From: a virus
Length of the DNA: 33,282 nt
IMG/VR virus record: IMGVR_UViG_3300047089_000316
Span: 1-33,282 of that record
Direction: 5' to 3' (one strand)
In this document: piece after piece, positions 9,145 to 17,127 of the stretch
Layout of the letters: each line of letters begins with the position of its first letter
Position numbering within the stretch: the first letter of the stretch is position 1
The notes under the pieces: generated by a model
What the model was told of the DNA's origin: nothing
Seen by the model: only the letters and a program-made list of their open reading frames with translations
Databases searched by the model: none
Program-made: the position numbers and the translations under genes

Positions 9145-9363
9145 CTATCTCCGTCGTCGTGCGCGATGGGACTTCTGCGCCTTTTTTGCCTCGGACAGCT
9201 CGGCCTGCTTCTGTCTCGAAAGACGCTTGAGGTTCCAAGCGCGTTCCACAGTCTCCATCTCTTCGATGTCGCCGTACTTGACGCCGCCCTCTGAGTAGTA
9301 ATAGAGGACGAACGCTTCTTCCCGAATCTCGTCGGCCGATGCTATCGGGAAGAAGCGCCGAAA
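9145..9363 (-). CDS. Tail assembly chaperone, -1 frameshift extension (T part of G-T)
   Basis: This segment is read only after a -1 shift from the upstream chaperone frame. It adds 72 residues, beginning FRRFFPIASADEIREEA and continuing through VLYYYSEGGVKYGDIEE to a very basic end (KKAQKSHRARRRR). The joined product would be about 380 residues. In lambda and many other phages the shorter G and longer G-T forms together coat the tape measure and recruit tube subunits. The same frame is open back to an ATG at 9444, but that stretch is antisense-like to nothing and overlaps the coding end of the first frame. No ribosome site is evident there, so an independent start is unlikely. Confidence 0.8.
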   Translation of the reverse strand, partial: FRRFFPIASADEIREEAFVLYYYSEGGVKYGDIEEMETVERAWNLKRLSRQKQAELSEAKKAQKSHRARRRR

Positions 9364-9369
9364 AAATTT
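9313..9369 (-). promoter_or_regulatory. Programmed -1 ribosomal frameshift signal (slippery run plus stem-loop)
   Basis: On the minus strand the first frame reads AAT TTT TTC inside the run AAATTTTTTC (9369-9360). This contains two canonical X-XXY-YYZ heptamers, A AAT TTT and T TTT TTC. A shift of -1 enters exactly the frame that ends at 9145. Five bases after the first heptamer a perfect 13-bp inverted repeat begins: CGCTTCTTCCCGA (9357-9345) pairs with TCGGGAAGAAGCG (9325-9313), leaving a 19-base loop. The first frame's TAG (9344-9342) lies in that loop. Slippery site, spacing, stem and position before the tape measure all agree. Confidence 0.85.
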
Positions 9370-10286
9370 CGGTACTTCCAATCGATCGGAAGATTGAATG
9401 CATGCCCGCCGCGCTTGAACTTGGTGCACACTTCCGGCTGGCATGAGCCTTCGAGGCCCATCTTCGGACCGAGAAAGTTCTGGTTGATGCCCTCTTGCAT
9501 CCCTTCGAAGTCAGGCTTCGACAGCTCATCGATCTCGACGAGTGAAAGCGCGACCGGCACGGTCTCGTCGTTCAAGCCGACGATCGCGCCTTGAAGTGCA
9601 AGCGCCTTGATCTCTGTCTCGTTCTGATTGTTCTTCGCGTGCTCCATCAGGCCCCACTTCGGATAGGCCATTTGAAGATGAGTCACGGGCTTGTGCCGGA
9701 GCTCGATGGGATCTTCGAGATTGTAACGCCAGATGATCGCGTCGATGTCTTCGACCGCGACGACGTCGATCGAGTTGAGATCGCCCGTATACGGGAAGCT
9801 GACCCCGCAGCCGATGCGCGGGCAGTCTACGTTCAGACTCAAGCGCGAGCCCATCGTGTGCATGCGCAAGAGGATGTAGATGTAGAACACGTCGGCCATG
9901 TACATCGTCGACAAGACGACCGTCTTGCGCGTGTCATCGAGCTCGTCCATGTTGTGCGGGCCGATGCGTGAGCACATGTTCGCGACCACCAGCGGCACGT
10001 GCTCAGTCATCGTGGCGTCTGGCGCGATCTTCCGCCCGAGCTCGCGATCGTCTTTGGTCTTCCACTTCTTGATCGCGATGTCTTTATGCAGGCGACCGTC
10101 GGAGTCTAGGATGCCGATCGGCATCCGCTGCCCCCACTCGCGCATCGTGGTGGAGATGCGCCGCGGAGTTTCGGACTTGTCGCTTCGCTCGATCAGTTGT
10201 CCGTCGGCTTCGACGGGCAGCTGAGCCAGAAATTTCGACACCCGACGTGGTTCTTTTCGCTCTTCTGTTGTTGCAGGCTCTGTCAT
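9342..10286 (-). CDS. Tail assembly chaperone (G-like), with two CX4C pairs
   Basis: This 314-residue protein is encoded just before the tape measure and runs into the frameshift signal at its 3' end, the hallmark of a tail assembly chaperone. It is larger than lambda G. The N-terminal 50 residues are charged and probably flexible. A central region has CPRIGCGVSFPYTGDL and the C-terminal end has CQPEVC. The two CX4C pairs, about 125 residues apart, could bind one zinc ion, a feature of chaperones in other contractile phages. The ATG at 10286 is preceded by AAGGG eight bases upstream. A GTG one codon earlier is possible. Most ribosomes should stop at 9342 and give this short form. Confidence 0.75.
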   Translation of the reverse strand: MTEPATTEERKEPRRVSKFLAQLPVEADGQLIERSDKSETPRRISTTMREWGQRMPIGILDSDGRLHKDIAIKKWKTKDDRELGRKIAPDATMTEHVPLVVANMCSRIGPHNMDELDDTRKTVVLSTMYMADVFYIYILLRMHTMGSRLSLNVDCPRIGCGVSFPYTGDLNSIDVVAVEDIDAIIWRYNLEDPIELRHKPVTHLQMAYPKWGLMEHAKNNQNETEIKALALQGAIVGLNDETVPVALSLVEIDELSKPDFEGMQEGINQNFLGPKMGLEGSCQPEVCTKFKRGGHAFNLPIDWKYRNFFGASSR

Positions 10287-10405
10287 CACACGGTCCCTTC
10301 AATCGGCCCAAAATACGAGCCTTGATAGGTCAACCAACACATGGGCGAGGCCGTCACGGCACGAACGTGAAGAAGCTTCTTGAGGCTTCGGCCCCGGCGC
10401 CTCGC
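10287..10405 (-). other. Intergenic spacer between tail tube and chaperone genes
   Basis: I see no gene in these about 119 bases. On either strand they contain an 8-bp inverted repeat (GGCGAGGC at 10344-10351 with GCCTCGCC at 10399-10406). Its loop holds a 12-base palindrome, AAGAAGCTTCTT (10370-10381). The right arm touches the tube stop codon. There is no T-run, so it is not a clear terminator. It could stabilise or trim the 3' end of an abundant tube mRNA. The AAGGG for the chaperone gene lies at the low-numbered edge of the coding start. Confidence 0.45.
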
Positions 10406-10843
10406 CTACAGCGGCAAGACGTCGTCTGCGGAAAGAGTCCACTCGACCAGCGCGATCTCGCCTTCGTTCTTGGCTTCGAGGTCCGGGAGAGCGCGCTTCT
10501 TGGGGAAGACGCCCGCGAGTGAAAACGTGCGCGCCGTCTGCCCCGAAAGGCTTTCGTGCGTGAGCGTGACGGGTTTTTTGTACGCAGGATCGATCGGGTC
10601 TTGGGAATCGCGGTACCACTTTTCGAGCGCCGCTTGCTCGACAGTGTGGTGCAGCGGAACCTTGATCGTGAACTCTGTCGCCTTCCGAAAGCCACCGCTT
10701 GCAACGGTGCGATCGGGCAACTCGGTCGTTTCGAGCTCGTCTTCGATTCCCGACACTTCGAGCGCCGTGATGGACAGAAGTCCCACGACCTGAAGCGTGT
10801 ATTTGTTGACCGGGATGTGGTCGGGTAAAATCTCGCCCTTCAC
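10406..10843 (-). CDS. Tail tube protein, T4 gp19-like
   Basis: This 145-residue protein matches the phage_T4_gp19 tube family, whose hexamers stack to form the inner tube through which DNA passes. The visible pattern is typical. There is a strand-rich start, then ALEVSGIEDELETTEL, then GFRKATEFTIKVPLHH, an AALEKWYRDSQDP segment, and a final strand near GEIALVEWTLS. Length is normal for the family. It begins with GTG at 10843, preceded by GGAGGG six bases upstream, a strong site that compensates for the weak start codon. It follows the sheath by one gene, and a structured spacer follows it. Confidence 0.88.
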   Translation of the reverse strand: MKGEILPDHIPVNKYTLQVVGLLSITALEVSGIEDELETTELPDRTVASGGFRKATEFTIKVPLHHTVEQAALEKWYRDSQDPIDPAYKKPVTLTHESLSGQTARTFSLAGVFPKKRALPDLEAKNEGEIALVEWTLSADDVLPL

Positions 10844-10894
10844 TTTTGCCCTCCGTTTCGTTGGGGTTCGTTGTTGATCGGCATTGCGAGCCGA

Positions 10895-11338
10895 CTACGC
10901 CTCGACCGTCACCGGCTTGAGTCTGACCGTGGCCGATAGGCCTGTGGCTGCCGTCCCGACCGCCGTGACCGACAGCTCGACCTTGTCGCCGGCTTCGACC
11001 TTCAGCCCGATGGCGAGGCCCTTGGCGGTGCCGTCGGCCTCTGCGTTGTCGATCGACAACGTGGCTTTCGACACGTTGTTGACGAGCACCGCGACCGTCG
11101 TGGTTCCGGCCGTGCCGGCGACGTCTGCTTTCATGTAGACGTTCGCCAGCAAGCTCGGCGAATCGCACAGCACGCAGCCCTTGATGCCGGTGGACGGCGT
11201 CGCTTGGCTATAACCGATCGTCTCGCCCGACGACGCAGCAAGCGCCTGCAAGACGTCCAACAATCTGTCTGCGCCGTTGGAGTCGTCCAGCCCCGCGCCC
11301 GCTTCGCCCAGTGTCCGCTTCAAAGTAGCTCTCGACAT
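10895..11338 (-). CDS. Unknown 147-residue protein between sheath and tube
   Basis: I do not recognise this protein. Residues about 1-45 are helical (MSRATLKRTLGEAGAG, LLDVLQALAASSGE). From about residue 65 to the end it reads as a beta-sandwich of small residues, with NVYMKADVAGTAGTTTV, GLAIGLKVEAGDKVELSV and ATGLSATVRLKPV. Two cysteines occur close together (GCVLC). In most contractile phages sheath and tube genes are adjacent, so an extra gene here is uncommon. It could be a tail decoration or a second tube-like or cap protein. The ATG at 11338 has AAGGA and a closer AGG upstream, inside a 70-base gap after the sheath gene. Confidence 0.75.
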   Translation of the reverse strand: MSRATLKRTLGEAGAGLDDSNGADRLLDVLQALAASSGETIGYSQATPSTGIKGCVLCDSPSLLANVYMKADVAGTAGTTTVAVLVNNVSKATLSIDNAEADGTAKGLAIGLKVEAGDKVELSVTAVGTAATGLSATVRLKPVTVEA

Positions 11339-11408
11339 GATCCTTGTTTCCTTCCCGTTGGCGCCCGAGCGCCGTTTTGTTCCTTGGATGCCCGTGCTGC
11401 CGCGATCG

Positions 11409-13691
11409 TTACGCCACCGACTCGAAGATGCCCTGCTTGCCGATCTTGATGATGAAGCGCTCGACCGTGTCAGCGAGCTTCAAACTGACTTCTGCGTATT
11501 TGTCGGCTTGAGCGCGCGTGAGGTCGGTGTTGATCTCTTCGTCGACCTTGATGATCGCTGCGTCCGCAAACGTCTTGCCGCGCAACGCACGCTTGACGAA
11601 CTCGGGCGTAAAGAACGTGATCAGTGCCGTCTTGGCGGGCGCGTCGCTCTGCGAGTCGTTGATCGCAAAGATGATGAAGTCGAACGACGTTTCGAGAACT
11701 TGCTCGTAATACGACATCTGCTCGCGCTGATGCTTGAAGCGCCACGTCGGATCGCGATGCAGCGTGCGATCTCCCCAGATCACGAAGTTGCCCTGCTTCT
11801 TCTTGATGACGGAGATGCCAGCCGGATTGAGCAGCTCTTCGTTGAGCCGCTGGTCGAGTGTCGGCAGCTTGAGCACGCGCGCCAGAATTGCGTCGATGCC
11901 TGCTTCTGCCTTGTGGTAGCCGTCGAAGTCCGCAGCGATGCGTGCTTCGCGACCGTGAATCATGCCCGTGAGCGGAATCAACTTGAGCCGGCCCTCGCGC
12001 GCGAACGACGGATCCGGATCCGGCACATAGCCGTAGGACGGCCACGACATCACGGCGTAGTCTGAGCGGCCCAGTGTGTCGTTGACGAGCCCGATAGCGC
12101 CTTGCTCGGTCGTGACGTTCGCCGGGCATTCATAACGGTACTGATGGTTCTTGGCCTCTCCGTATGCCATGCCGGCTTTTTGCACCGCAGTGGACGTAAT
12201 GCCCGGAGTGGCGAACTTCACAAGTCCAAGGCCTTGGTCCGCGAGTCCGTTGAACGGGCTCAAGTCGACGTCCCATGCCTGCTGCTCGTAGCTCGCGTCG
12301 ATGACATCCGCGTTGCCGTCGGCGCCACCGGTCATTTCGAGCGCCGCGACCACCATGAACTCATCGCTGACGGCGCCGCTCAGAGTGAGATCCGAGCCCG
12401 CGGCGACAGTGATTGTGTTGTAGTTGTTTGCGATGATGCGGTAGGCCTCGCGCTTCGCGTGGACCTTGTCGGGATACAGAAAACCACCGACCAAAGAATC
12501 TTTCAGGAACGGCTTGTAGTGAATCGTCAGCACGTCGCCAGCGGCCAGCGGTGAAGAACCGGCCGTGACTGTGAACGCGGGGATCCACTTGTTTTCGGTC
12601 ACGTAGGAGCTGCCGAGCGTGACTAGCGCGCTAAACGCCCCGAAACGCTCCGACTCGAAATTGCCGTGCGTCGCGTTAGTCAGCGTGCCTTCACTGCCCG
12701 CCAGCGTGAGCGTCGGGTTGCCGCCGCCTGGACTTGAGGCCTGAAAGTCCTTGATGGTGGCTGTCAGCACGCCGGCCGTAACCGAAGCGATCAGGCCGTA
12801 GTGATTCGCTGGTCGAACTGCAGCGGTGTGCGCGCCCGTCCAGAGGTCTTCGGCACGAACGTAGTAGTTCGAGTCGTCGTTATTGATCACGTTGACCCAG
12901 TAGCGAGCGTTCAACGGATCGGTGTGGAGGTTCGGCCATTTCCGTGCGAGCGAGCCATCGACATAGGCTTCGATCGCGAACTCGGAATCGGGCGAGTCTT
13001 CGCCATCGGTGATACGAAACGAAACCGCCTTGCCCGCGTTTTCGAGCGTGATGAAGAAACGCGTCGTCGAACCCGATGCAGCGACATACTGATCGTACAT
13101 CGTCTGATCGCTCGCGACTGTGACGAGCCCCGTGTCTGAGTTCCCGATGATCGGAAAGCGAGCATTCGACACATCGCGAAGCTCGACGTAGCCCCCCTTG
13201 AGGCGATCCGTGGCGAAGTCCGTGTCCATCCCGCCCGGGAGCTGCAACGTCGTGTTCGAGAGATCGTCGCCTTCAGCGGTCGAATCCATCTCGCCGGAGA
13301 TGTGGAGTGACTTTCCTCCCCAGCGGCCACCGTTCGCGGCTTTGAGAACGCCCATCGGCGTGAGCACGCCCGCTTTGCGCGCGAAGAGCGTTGCGCTTGC
13401 CTGAATCTCGTTGCCGTCGGTGACGCGCACGAGCGCCAGCCCGCCCGCGCCGTTGGCGCTACTGAAGAAGTCCAGTGCGCAGTCGGGCAAAAAACTGTCG
13501 GGAATCACGCCGCCCGTGCGCTTGAACAGCTCGGTCTTCGAGCCGATCAACATCAGCTTTCCGATGTCACCGCGTTCGAGAATGCCAGCGTAGCCCGCCC
13601 ATCCGAGCGCGCCGGGCGCGATAGTCTTATCGCCCTCTTGTTCCTCGATCACCGTGCCAGCGCCACGGGTCGGGCCATATCGCTTTACCAT
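11409..13691 (-). CDS. Tail sheath protein
   Basis: This 760-residue protein is the contractile sheath, which drives the tube through the cell envelope. The C-terminal domain, the conserved assembly part, shows FVIWGDRTLHRDPTWRF, then FVKRALRGKTFADAAIIK, and ends in long strand-helix units (VERFIIKIGKQGIF). The middle holds a common sheath insertion with SEFAIEAYVDGSLARKWPN and RYWVNVINNDDSNYYVR. Length is above the usual 400-660 residues, so extra outer domains are likely. The start is firm: ATG 13691 has a perfect AAAGGAGG nine bases upstream, overlapping the TAA of the preceding gene. Such a strong site fits a protein needed in hundreds of copies. Confidence 0.92.
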   Translation of the reverse strand: MVKRYGPTRGAGTVIEEQEGDKTIAPGALGWAGYAGILERGDIGKLMLIGSKTELFKRTGGVIPDSFLPDCALDFFSSANGAGGLALVRVTDGNEIQASATLFARKAGVLTPMGVLKAANGGRWGGKSLHISGEMDSTAEGDDLSNTTLQLPGGMDTDFATDRLKGGYVELRDVSNARFPIIGNSDTGLVTVASDQTMYDQYVAASGSTTRFFITLENAGKAVSFRITDGEDSPDSEFAIEAYVDGSLARKWPNLHTDPLNARYWVNVINNDDSNYYVRAEDLWTGAHTAAVRPANHYGLIASVTAGVLTATIKDFQASSPGGGNPTLTLAGSEGTLTNATHGNFESERFGAFSALVTLGSSYVTENKWIPAFTVTAGSSPLAAGDVLTIHYKPFLKDSLVGGFLYPDKVHAKREAYRIIANNYNTITVAAGSDLTLSGAVSDEFMVVAALEMTGGADGNADVIDASYEQQAWDVDLSPFNGLADQGLGLVKFATPGITSTAVQKAGMAYGEAKNHQYRYECPANVTTEQGAIGLVNDTLGRSDYAVMSWPSYGYVPDPDPSFAREGRLKLIPLTGMIHGREARIAADFDGYHKAEAGIDAILARVLKLPTLDQRLNEELLNPAGISVIKKKQGNFVIWGDRTLHRDPTWRFKHQREQMSYYEQVLETSFDFIIFAINDSQSDAPAKTALITFFTPEFVKRALRGKTFADAAIIKVDEEINTDLTRAQADKYAEVSLKLADTVERFIIKIGKQGIFESVA

Positions 13692-13700
13692 TTCGTGAAT

Positions 13701-13708
13701 CCTCCTTT
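13701..13708 (-). promoter_or_regulatory. Strong ribosome binding site of the sheath gene
   Basis: AAAGGAGG lies nine bases before the sheath ATG at 13691 and overlaps the TAA of the upstream gene (13709-13707). It is among the best matches to the 16S rRNA tail in the window and fixes the sheath start. Confidence 0.85.
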
Positions 13709-14954
13709 AGGGGACTTCAATTGTCGGGCCGCCTGTGCCTGTCACTTTGAAGCGCTTTACCCCGGTGATCGGCCTGGCATCTTCGGGATAGAATACTGCG
13801 TTGCAGATTCGCGCCTGCACTCTGGCGCTGAAAGTCTCTTTCTGCATCGGCGTCGAGCGATCAACGAACATGCTGTCTGGCCAGATAGGATAGAACTCGT
13901 CTTGGCCGCGCACGCGAAGCAAATCTGTGTTCGCGAAGTAACGCGAGAGCTCTTCGCCAAAGACGTGCAAGTCGCGCGAACTGGGCGCAATGAGCAGTAA
14001 CGGCACCTGGATGTCGCCCTGCAGGCCGTCTGTGAACATGAAGCCGTCCCCCGTCGCCTTGTTCATGACGTAGGGTCTTTCGCGGATTTGCCGCGTATTC
14101 ATGACCTCGGTCTCGTCGACGATCACGACAGGGATTTTCGCGATCTCTGTATAATCTTGCGACTGCATCAGGACCACGTGCGGACGCCACGCGAAGCGAA
14201 CTTCGAGCCGGTGCCCGGTCGGCTGGGCGGGGATCAAAAGTAGCTTTGTCGTCGCGTCGTAGGTCCAGCCAGTGACCGGCGCCATGTGCACGGGGTCGCT
14301 GGTATTATTGTAGAGCGCATCGACGCCGACGACGTCATACGGCGCCTGCAGCATCTTATTCAGGTCGATGGATGTTTGCCCTGTCGAGTCGATCGCTAGA
14401 ATCGAAATCGGCCGCAGCTGTTCTTTCAGATCAGCGACAAACGATCGAATCACATAGTCTTCGAGCGCGACGAGATCCGTTTCGAACAGCAACCTGATCT
14501 CGGTCACATAGGGCGTAACTTTGGGGTTGGTCGTGCTGAGATTGACGACGACGCCCAGCGACTGCACCGGCCAACTCGCGATGTTGTCGGCGACCTCTTG
14601 CTCGGTATTCCAATTGTTTGGCGAGGCAGGGATCCAAGCTTGCGCACCCTGATTCCAGTAGCGTTCAGTCGTTCCGTCATTCAAGCGAAAGCGCACGTCG
14701 GTGACTTGCGCGCCGCGAAAGTCGCGATGCGTCTTCGAGAGCACCATGAAGCTCGCCCACTTGCGACATGCGCCCGGCGTTGTCACGCGCGTCTTCGCAT
14801 AGAGGTCGAGCTCCGTCGGAAATAGACCACTCGCCACCGGAGCGAGTTCGAGGCGATTGCGCGTCGGGTCCAAGCGCACGCCAGCAAACGTCAGGTTTCG
14901 TCGCTGCGTTTCGTCGAACGAAAAACACTTCGGCCACTTTCGATATCGCGGCAT
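13707..14954 (-). CDS. Unassigned neck or tail-terminator-region protein, 415 residues
   Basis: The gene lies between a neck protein and the sheath, where tail terminator genes are normally found, but the product is two to three times larger than typical terminators. I recognise no family. The N-terminus (about 1-170) is beta-rich with Asp/Thr-rich loops and FLFPTEL-like strands. The centre (about 180-270) has YVIRSFVADLKEQL and a strand cluster ending HRLEVRFAWRPH. The C-terminal third contains VMNTRQIRERPYV and a segment, SRDLHVFGEELSRYF, that resembles a helix used for ring packing. The start ATG 14954 lies four bases after the previous stop. It may be a terminator with added domains, or a collar protein. 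Confidence 0.7.
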   Translation of the reverse strand: MPRYRKWPKCFSFDETQRRNLTFAGVRLDPTRNRLELAPVASGLFPTELDLYAKTRVTTPGACRKWASFMVLSKTHRDFRGAQVTDVRFRLNDGTTERYWNQGAQAWIPASPNNWNTEQEVADNIASWPVQSLGVVVNLSTTNPKVTPYVTEIRLLFETDLVALEDYVIRSFVADLKEQLRPISILAIDSTGQTSIDLNKMLQAPYDVVGVDALYNNTSDPVHMAPVTGWTYDATTKLLLIPAQPTGHRLEVRFAWRPHVVLMQSQDYTEIAKIPVVIVDETEVMNTRQIRERPYVMNKATGDGFMFTDGLQGDIQVPLLLIAPSSRDLHVFGEELSRYFANTDLLRVRGQDEFYPIWPDSMFVDRSTPMQKETFSARVQARICNAVFYPEDARPITGVKRFKVTGTGGPTIEVP

Positions 14955-14958
14955 AGCT

Positions 14959-15597
14959 TCACTCGTCCTTCAGGCCTTTGCCTGCGTTCTTGCGCGCGCG
15001 AAACGATGCTTCGAGCGCCGCTTTCCAGTTCTTACGGCACAGCGCGATGATTCCCGCGGTTCGAAACCCCGCCTTGATGAACCTTCGCGGAGGAATGACG
15101 ATCTTCTTGGTGTCTGTCGCAAGCGGCTTCCAGTCACGCGGCATGCGCGCCCAAAGCTCCGCCGCACGACCCGTCAGTCTATTCGGATCGATCTCACCAA
15201 TGCTGGCGCGCCACAGCATGAAGAACATACCGCGCATCGCGGGCGTCACAGAGATCACAACGCCTTCATGCAGCATCTCAACCAGGCGATGCGCCGGAGA
15301 CGAGCGAAGCACGCCCACGAACACGGTGAAGTCGTCGACGACGTGCGACGTAACGGCTTGGAAGAGCCCGCCGTGGTCGACCAATGGCTTACTCGATCCT
15401 TTGATGGCGATCGTCAGCGGCGCATTGGCCTTGAGCTTTCCGGACTGGATGACTTTGCGAACGGCCGCTTCGATGATCTTGCCGTTCAGCGCAGTCGCCT
15501 TTCGAATGTTCTTGCGCGCGACCTCGTCAAAACCATGGGCGTCCAGCGCAGCGCGCCAGCGCTTCAAGCCCTTGATCTTGAATTGGGTCTTCGGCAC
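14959..15597 (-). CDS. Neck / tail completion protein, Mu G- or HK97 gp10-like
   Basis: This 212-residue protein resembles phage virion morphogenesis and gp10/gpS-type proteins that complete the tail end or neck. Residues 1-60 are basic and helical (LKRWRAALDAHGFDEVARK). Next comes APLTIAIKGSSKPLVDHGGLF, very close to the family pattern of a loop followed by a PLVDTG-L motif. A loop with IPPRRFIKAGF follows near residue 170. The family is usually 100-160 residues, so this one is long, with an extra section about 105-160. It starts with GTG at 15597, one base after the previous stop, so coupling is likely. Position next to head-closure and adaptor genes supports the role. Confidence 0.75.
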   Translation of the reverse strand: MPKTQFKIKGLKRWRAALDAHGFDEVARKNIRKATALNGKIIEAAVRKVIQSGKLKANAPLTIAIKGSSKPLVDHGGLFQAVTSHVVDDFTVFVGVLRSSPAHRLVEMLHEGVVISVTPAMRGMFFMLWRASIGEIDPNRLTGRAAELWARMPRDWKPLATDTKKIVIPPRRFIKAGFRTAGIIALCRKNWKAALEASFRARKNAGKGLKDE

Positions 15598-15598
15598 C

Positions 15599-16021
15599 TC
15601 AGACCCCGGGCTTCTGCCGCTCCGGCTGACGGTCGCTGAAAAATACCTTCAGCATGGCCGGCCCCAACTGACTTGGGTAGTGGCCTTCGTAGCGCAGCTT
15701 CGTCACATAGACGTCGAGATCCACACGCGCGACGCCAGAGCCGTAACCGGCAATGCGATCGCCGCGCTTCACTTGCTTACTCTGTGCTCGCAGATCGCGC
15801 GTGAGCAGTAGAACGTAGCCAGTCGAATACTCGGCCGCGCCGTTGTCTTGCATGCGCAGCTCACGATCGGAGAGCCAGCGCCACTGTCCGGGCACCGTGA
15901 AGGCTGTCTCGTACCTCACGGTCTGCACGGGCTCGGCGTAACCATCGTCTTGGATGGTGGCCGAGGTGTTCACCGATTGAATGTCGGTCGGGAGGGGGTG
16001 CAATAGTCGAGGTTGAACCAT
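15599..16021 (-). CDS. Head-closure (stopper) candidate
   Basis: This 140-residue protein is encoded directly after the adaptor and before the neck protein, the position of head-closure proteins that plug the portal after packaging. The first 25 residues are Pro-rich and strand-like. The rest is mainly beta with FTVPGQWRWLSDRELRMQD, VLLLTRDL and RVDLDVYVTKLRYEGHYP. A stopper is usually a small SH3-like beta-barrel of 100-140 residues, which fits. I see no specific signature, so this rests on size, predicted strands and gene order. The ATG at 16021 lies four bases after the adaptor's TAA. Confidence 0.6.
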   Translation of the reverse strand: MVQPRLLHPLPTDIQSVNTSATIQDDGYAEPVQTVRYETAFTVPGQWRWLSDRELRMQDNGAAEYSTGYVLLLTRDLRAQSKQVKRGDRIAGYGSGVARVDLDVYVTKLRYEGHYPSQLGPAMLKVFFSDRQPERQKPGV

Positions 16022-16025
16022 AGCC

Positions 16026-17126
16026 TTAGATCCAAGTCGGATTGGCAGGCGTCGCCATGCCAGTCGGGGCCTTGTAGAGCCGGATGATCATCTCGACCTC
16101 CGGATCGTTGACGAGGCCGTTCAGGCCCGGCTTGCGCGGTACGATCTCGCCGCCGCTCAGCTGGTATTTGATCTGATGCCCGTCGGTCCATTCCTCCTTG
16201 ACCATTCCGGTTGTGATCGCCGGAGGTGCGAGCCCCATCGGCGGATCGCCCACCAGAGGCAGCGATAGGTTCCGAATGACCAACTTGAGCAGCGCGCGCT
16301 TGATCATCGCAGGCGTTGAGCCATCAGACTCGACGTAGCCGAACACGCCTTTGACAAACTGATTTTGCCGACCCTTGTGAAAGCGACTTCGTTGCGTACG
16401 GTCGGACGCCGTGTAGATGTCGCGGTCGTACCCGAATGTGTCGACGAGCTTGATGCGAGGGTTTTTGCGATCGTCAGGCAAAAGACATCCCGCGTACACG
16501 CGATAGCGACCAGGATCGAGCGCCACCGTGTCGTTGTTCATCTTCAGTGTCTCGACCGAGATGATCGGAATCGGCAAATGCAGCGTGTCGCTGTCGGTGC
16601 CGTCGAGATAGAACTGGGTAGGAATAGGCCGAAACCACTGGCGCGTAGCGCGCTCTAGCACTTGCTGCCAAAGCAAAATCGAAGCGAAGATCGTGGCGTC
16701 ATCCGGTGGGTCGACGTTCACGCCTGCCGCGCGCACGTCAGCGACGCTGATGTACGTTGCTCCGGCCCCGAGCGACGCCGACGACAGCACCTCGAACTCT
16801 TCGCTGAAAAACTGCTCAGGGCTCGCCGGCAAGTAGCGCGTGTACCACCGGATCTCCCACGTGCCGATCAGTGCGTTGGCCGGCACCGTGAACTTTGCGA
16901 CGTAGTGGCCTGTCGCGAGCTGATCGCCCGTGGGGTACGCGTTGAGGTTCACGACCTGTCGACCCGATGACGGATACACCAAGGTCGGAACGCTTGGCGT
17001 CGACACCTTTTCGAAGATCTGAAATGACAACTCCGACACGTTGATCGGCCCAGAGCTATCCGCCATGAACACATCGAGCTTCGGGTTCGATGCGTCGCTC
17101 ACTTCGTTTCTCGTCAATGCTGGCAT
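16026..17126 (-). CDS. Head-tail adaptor with N-terminal Ig-like domain
   Basis: This 366-residue protein combines two parts. Residues about 20-115 form a beta-sandwich-like domain (ISVSELSF-like strand, ATGHYVAKFTVPANALIGTW, EIRWYTRY, FSEEFEVLSS). This pattern is seen in Ig-like attachments of virion proteins. Residues about 125-366 begin ATYISVADVRAAGVNVDPPD and continue DATIFASILLWQQVLERATR, WFRPIP. That matches HK97 gp6-like connectors, which form a ring under the portal. Classical gp6 is about 100 residues, so the extra domain and the long C-terminus are unusual. The ATG at 17126 lies one base after the fibre gene's TAA, with GGAGG inside that gene. Confidence 0.7.
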   Translation of the reverse strand: MPALTRNEVSDASNPKLDVFMADSSGPINVSELSFQIFEKVSTPSVPTLVYPSSGRQVVNLNAYPTGDQLATGHYVAKFTVPANALIGTWEIRWYTRYLPASPEQFFSEEFEVLSSASLGAGATYISVADVRAAGVNVDPPDDATIFASILLWQQVLERATRQWFRPIPTQFYLDGTDSDTLHLPIPIISVETLKMNNDTVALDPGRYRVYAGCLLPDDRKNPRIKLVDTFGYDRDIYTASDRTQRSRFHKGRQNQFVKGVFGYVESDGSTPAMIKRALLKLVIRNLSLPLVGDPPMGLAPPAITTGMVKEEWTDGHQIKYQLSGGEIVPRKPGLNGLVNDPEVEMIIRLYKAPTGMATPANPTWI

Positions 17127-17127
17127 G

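Noticed and set aside
9364-9444. Independent start at ATG 9444 for the second chaperone frame
   Set aside because: No ribosome site, overlap with the end of the first frame, and the frameshift signal explains the downstream frame better.
11360-11380. GGCGC-CCGA-GCGCC followed by GTTTTGTT on the plus strand, like a terminator
   Set aside because: The stem is only five base pairs and the T-rich side serves the plus strand, where no gene is present. It lies in the sheath leader spacing of the next gene.
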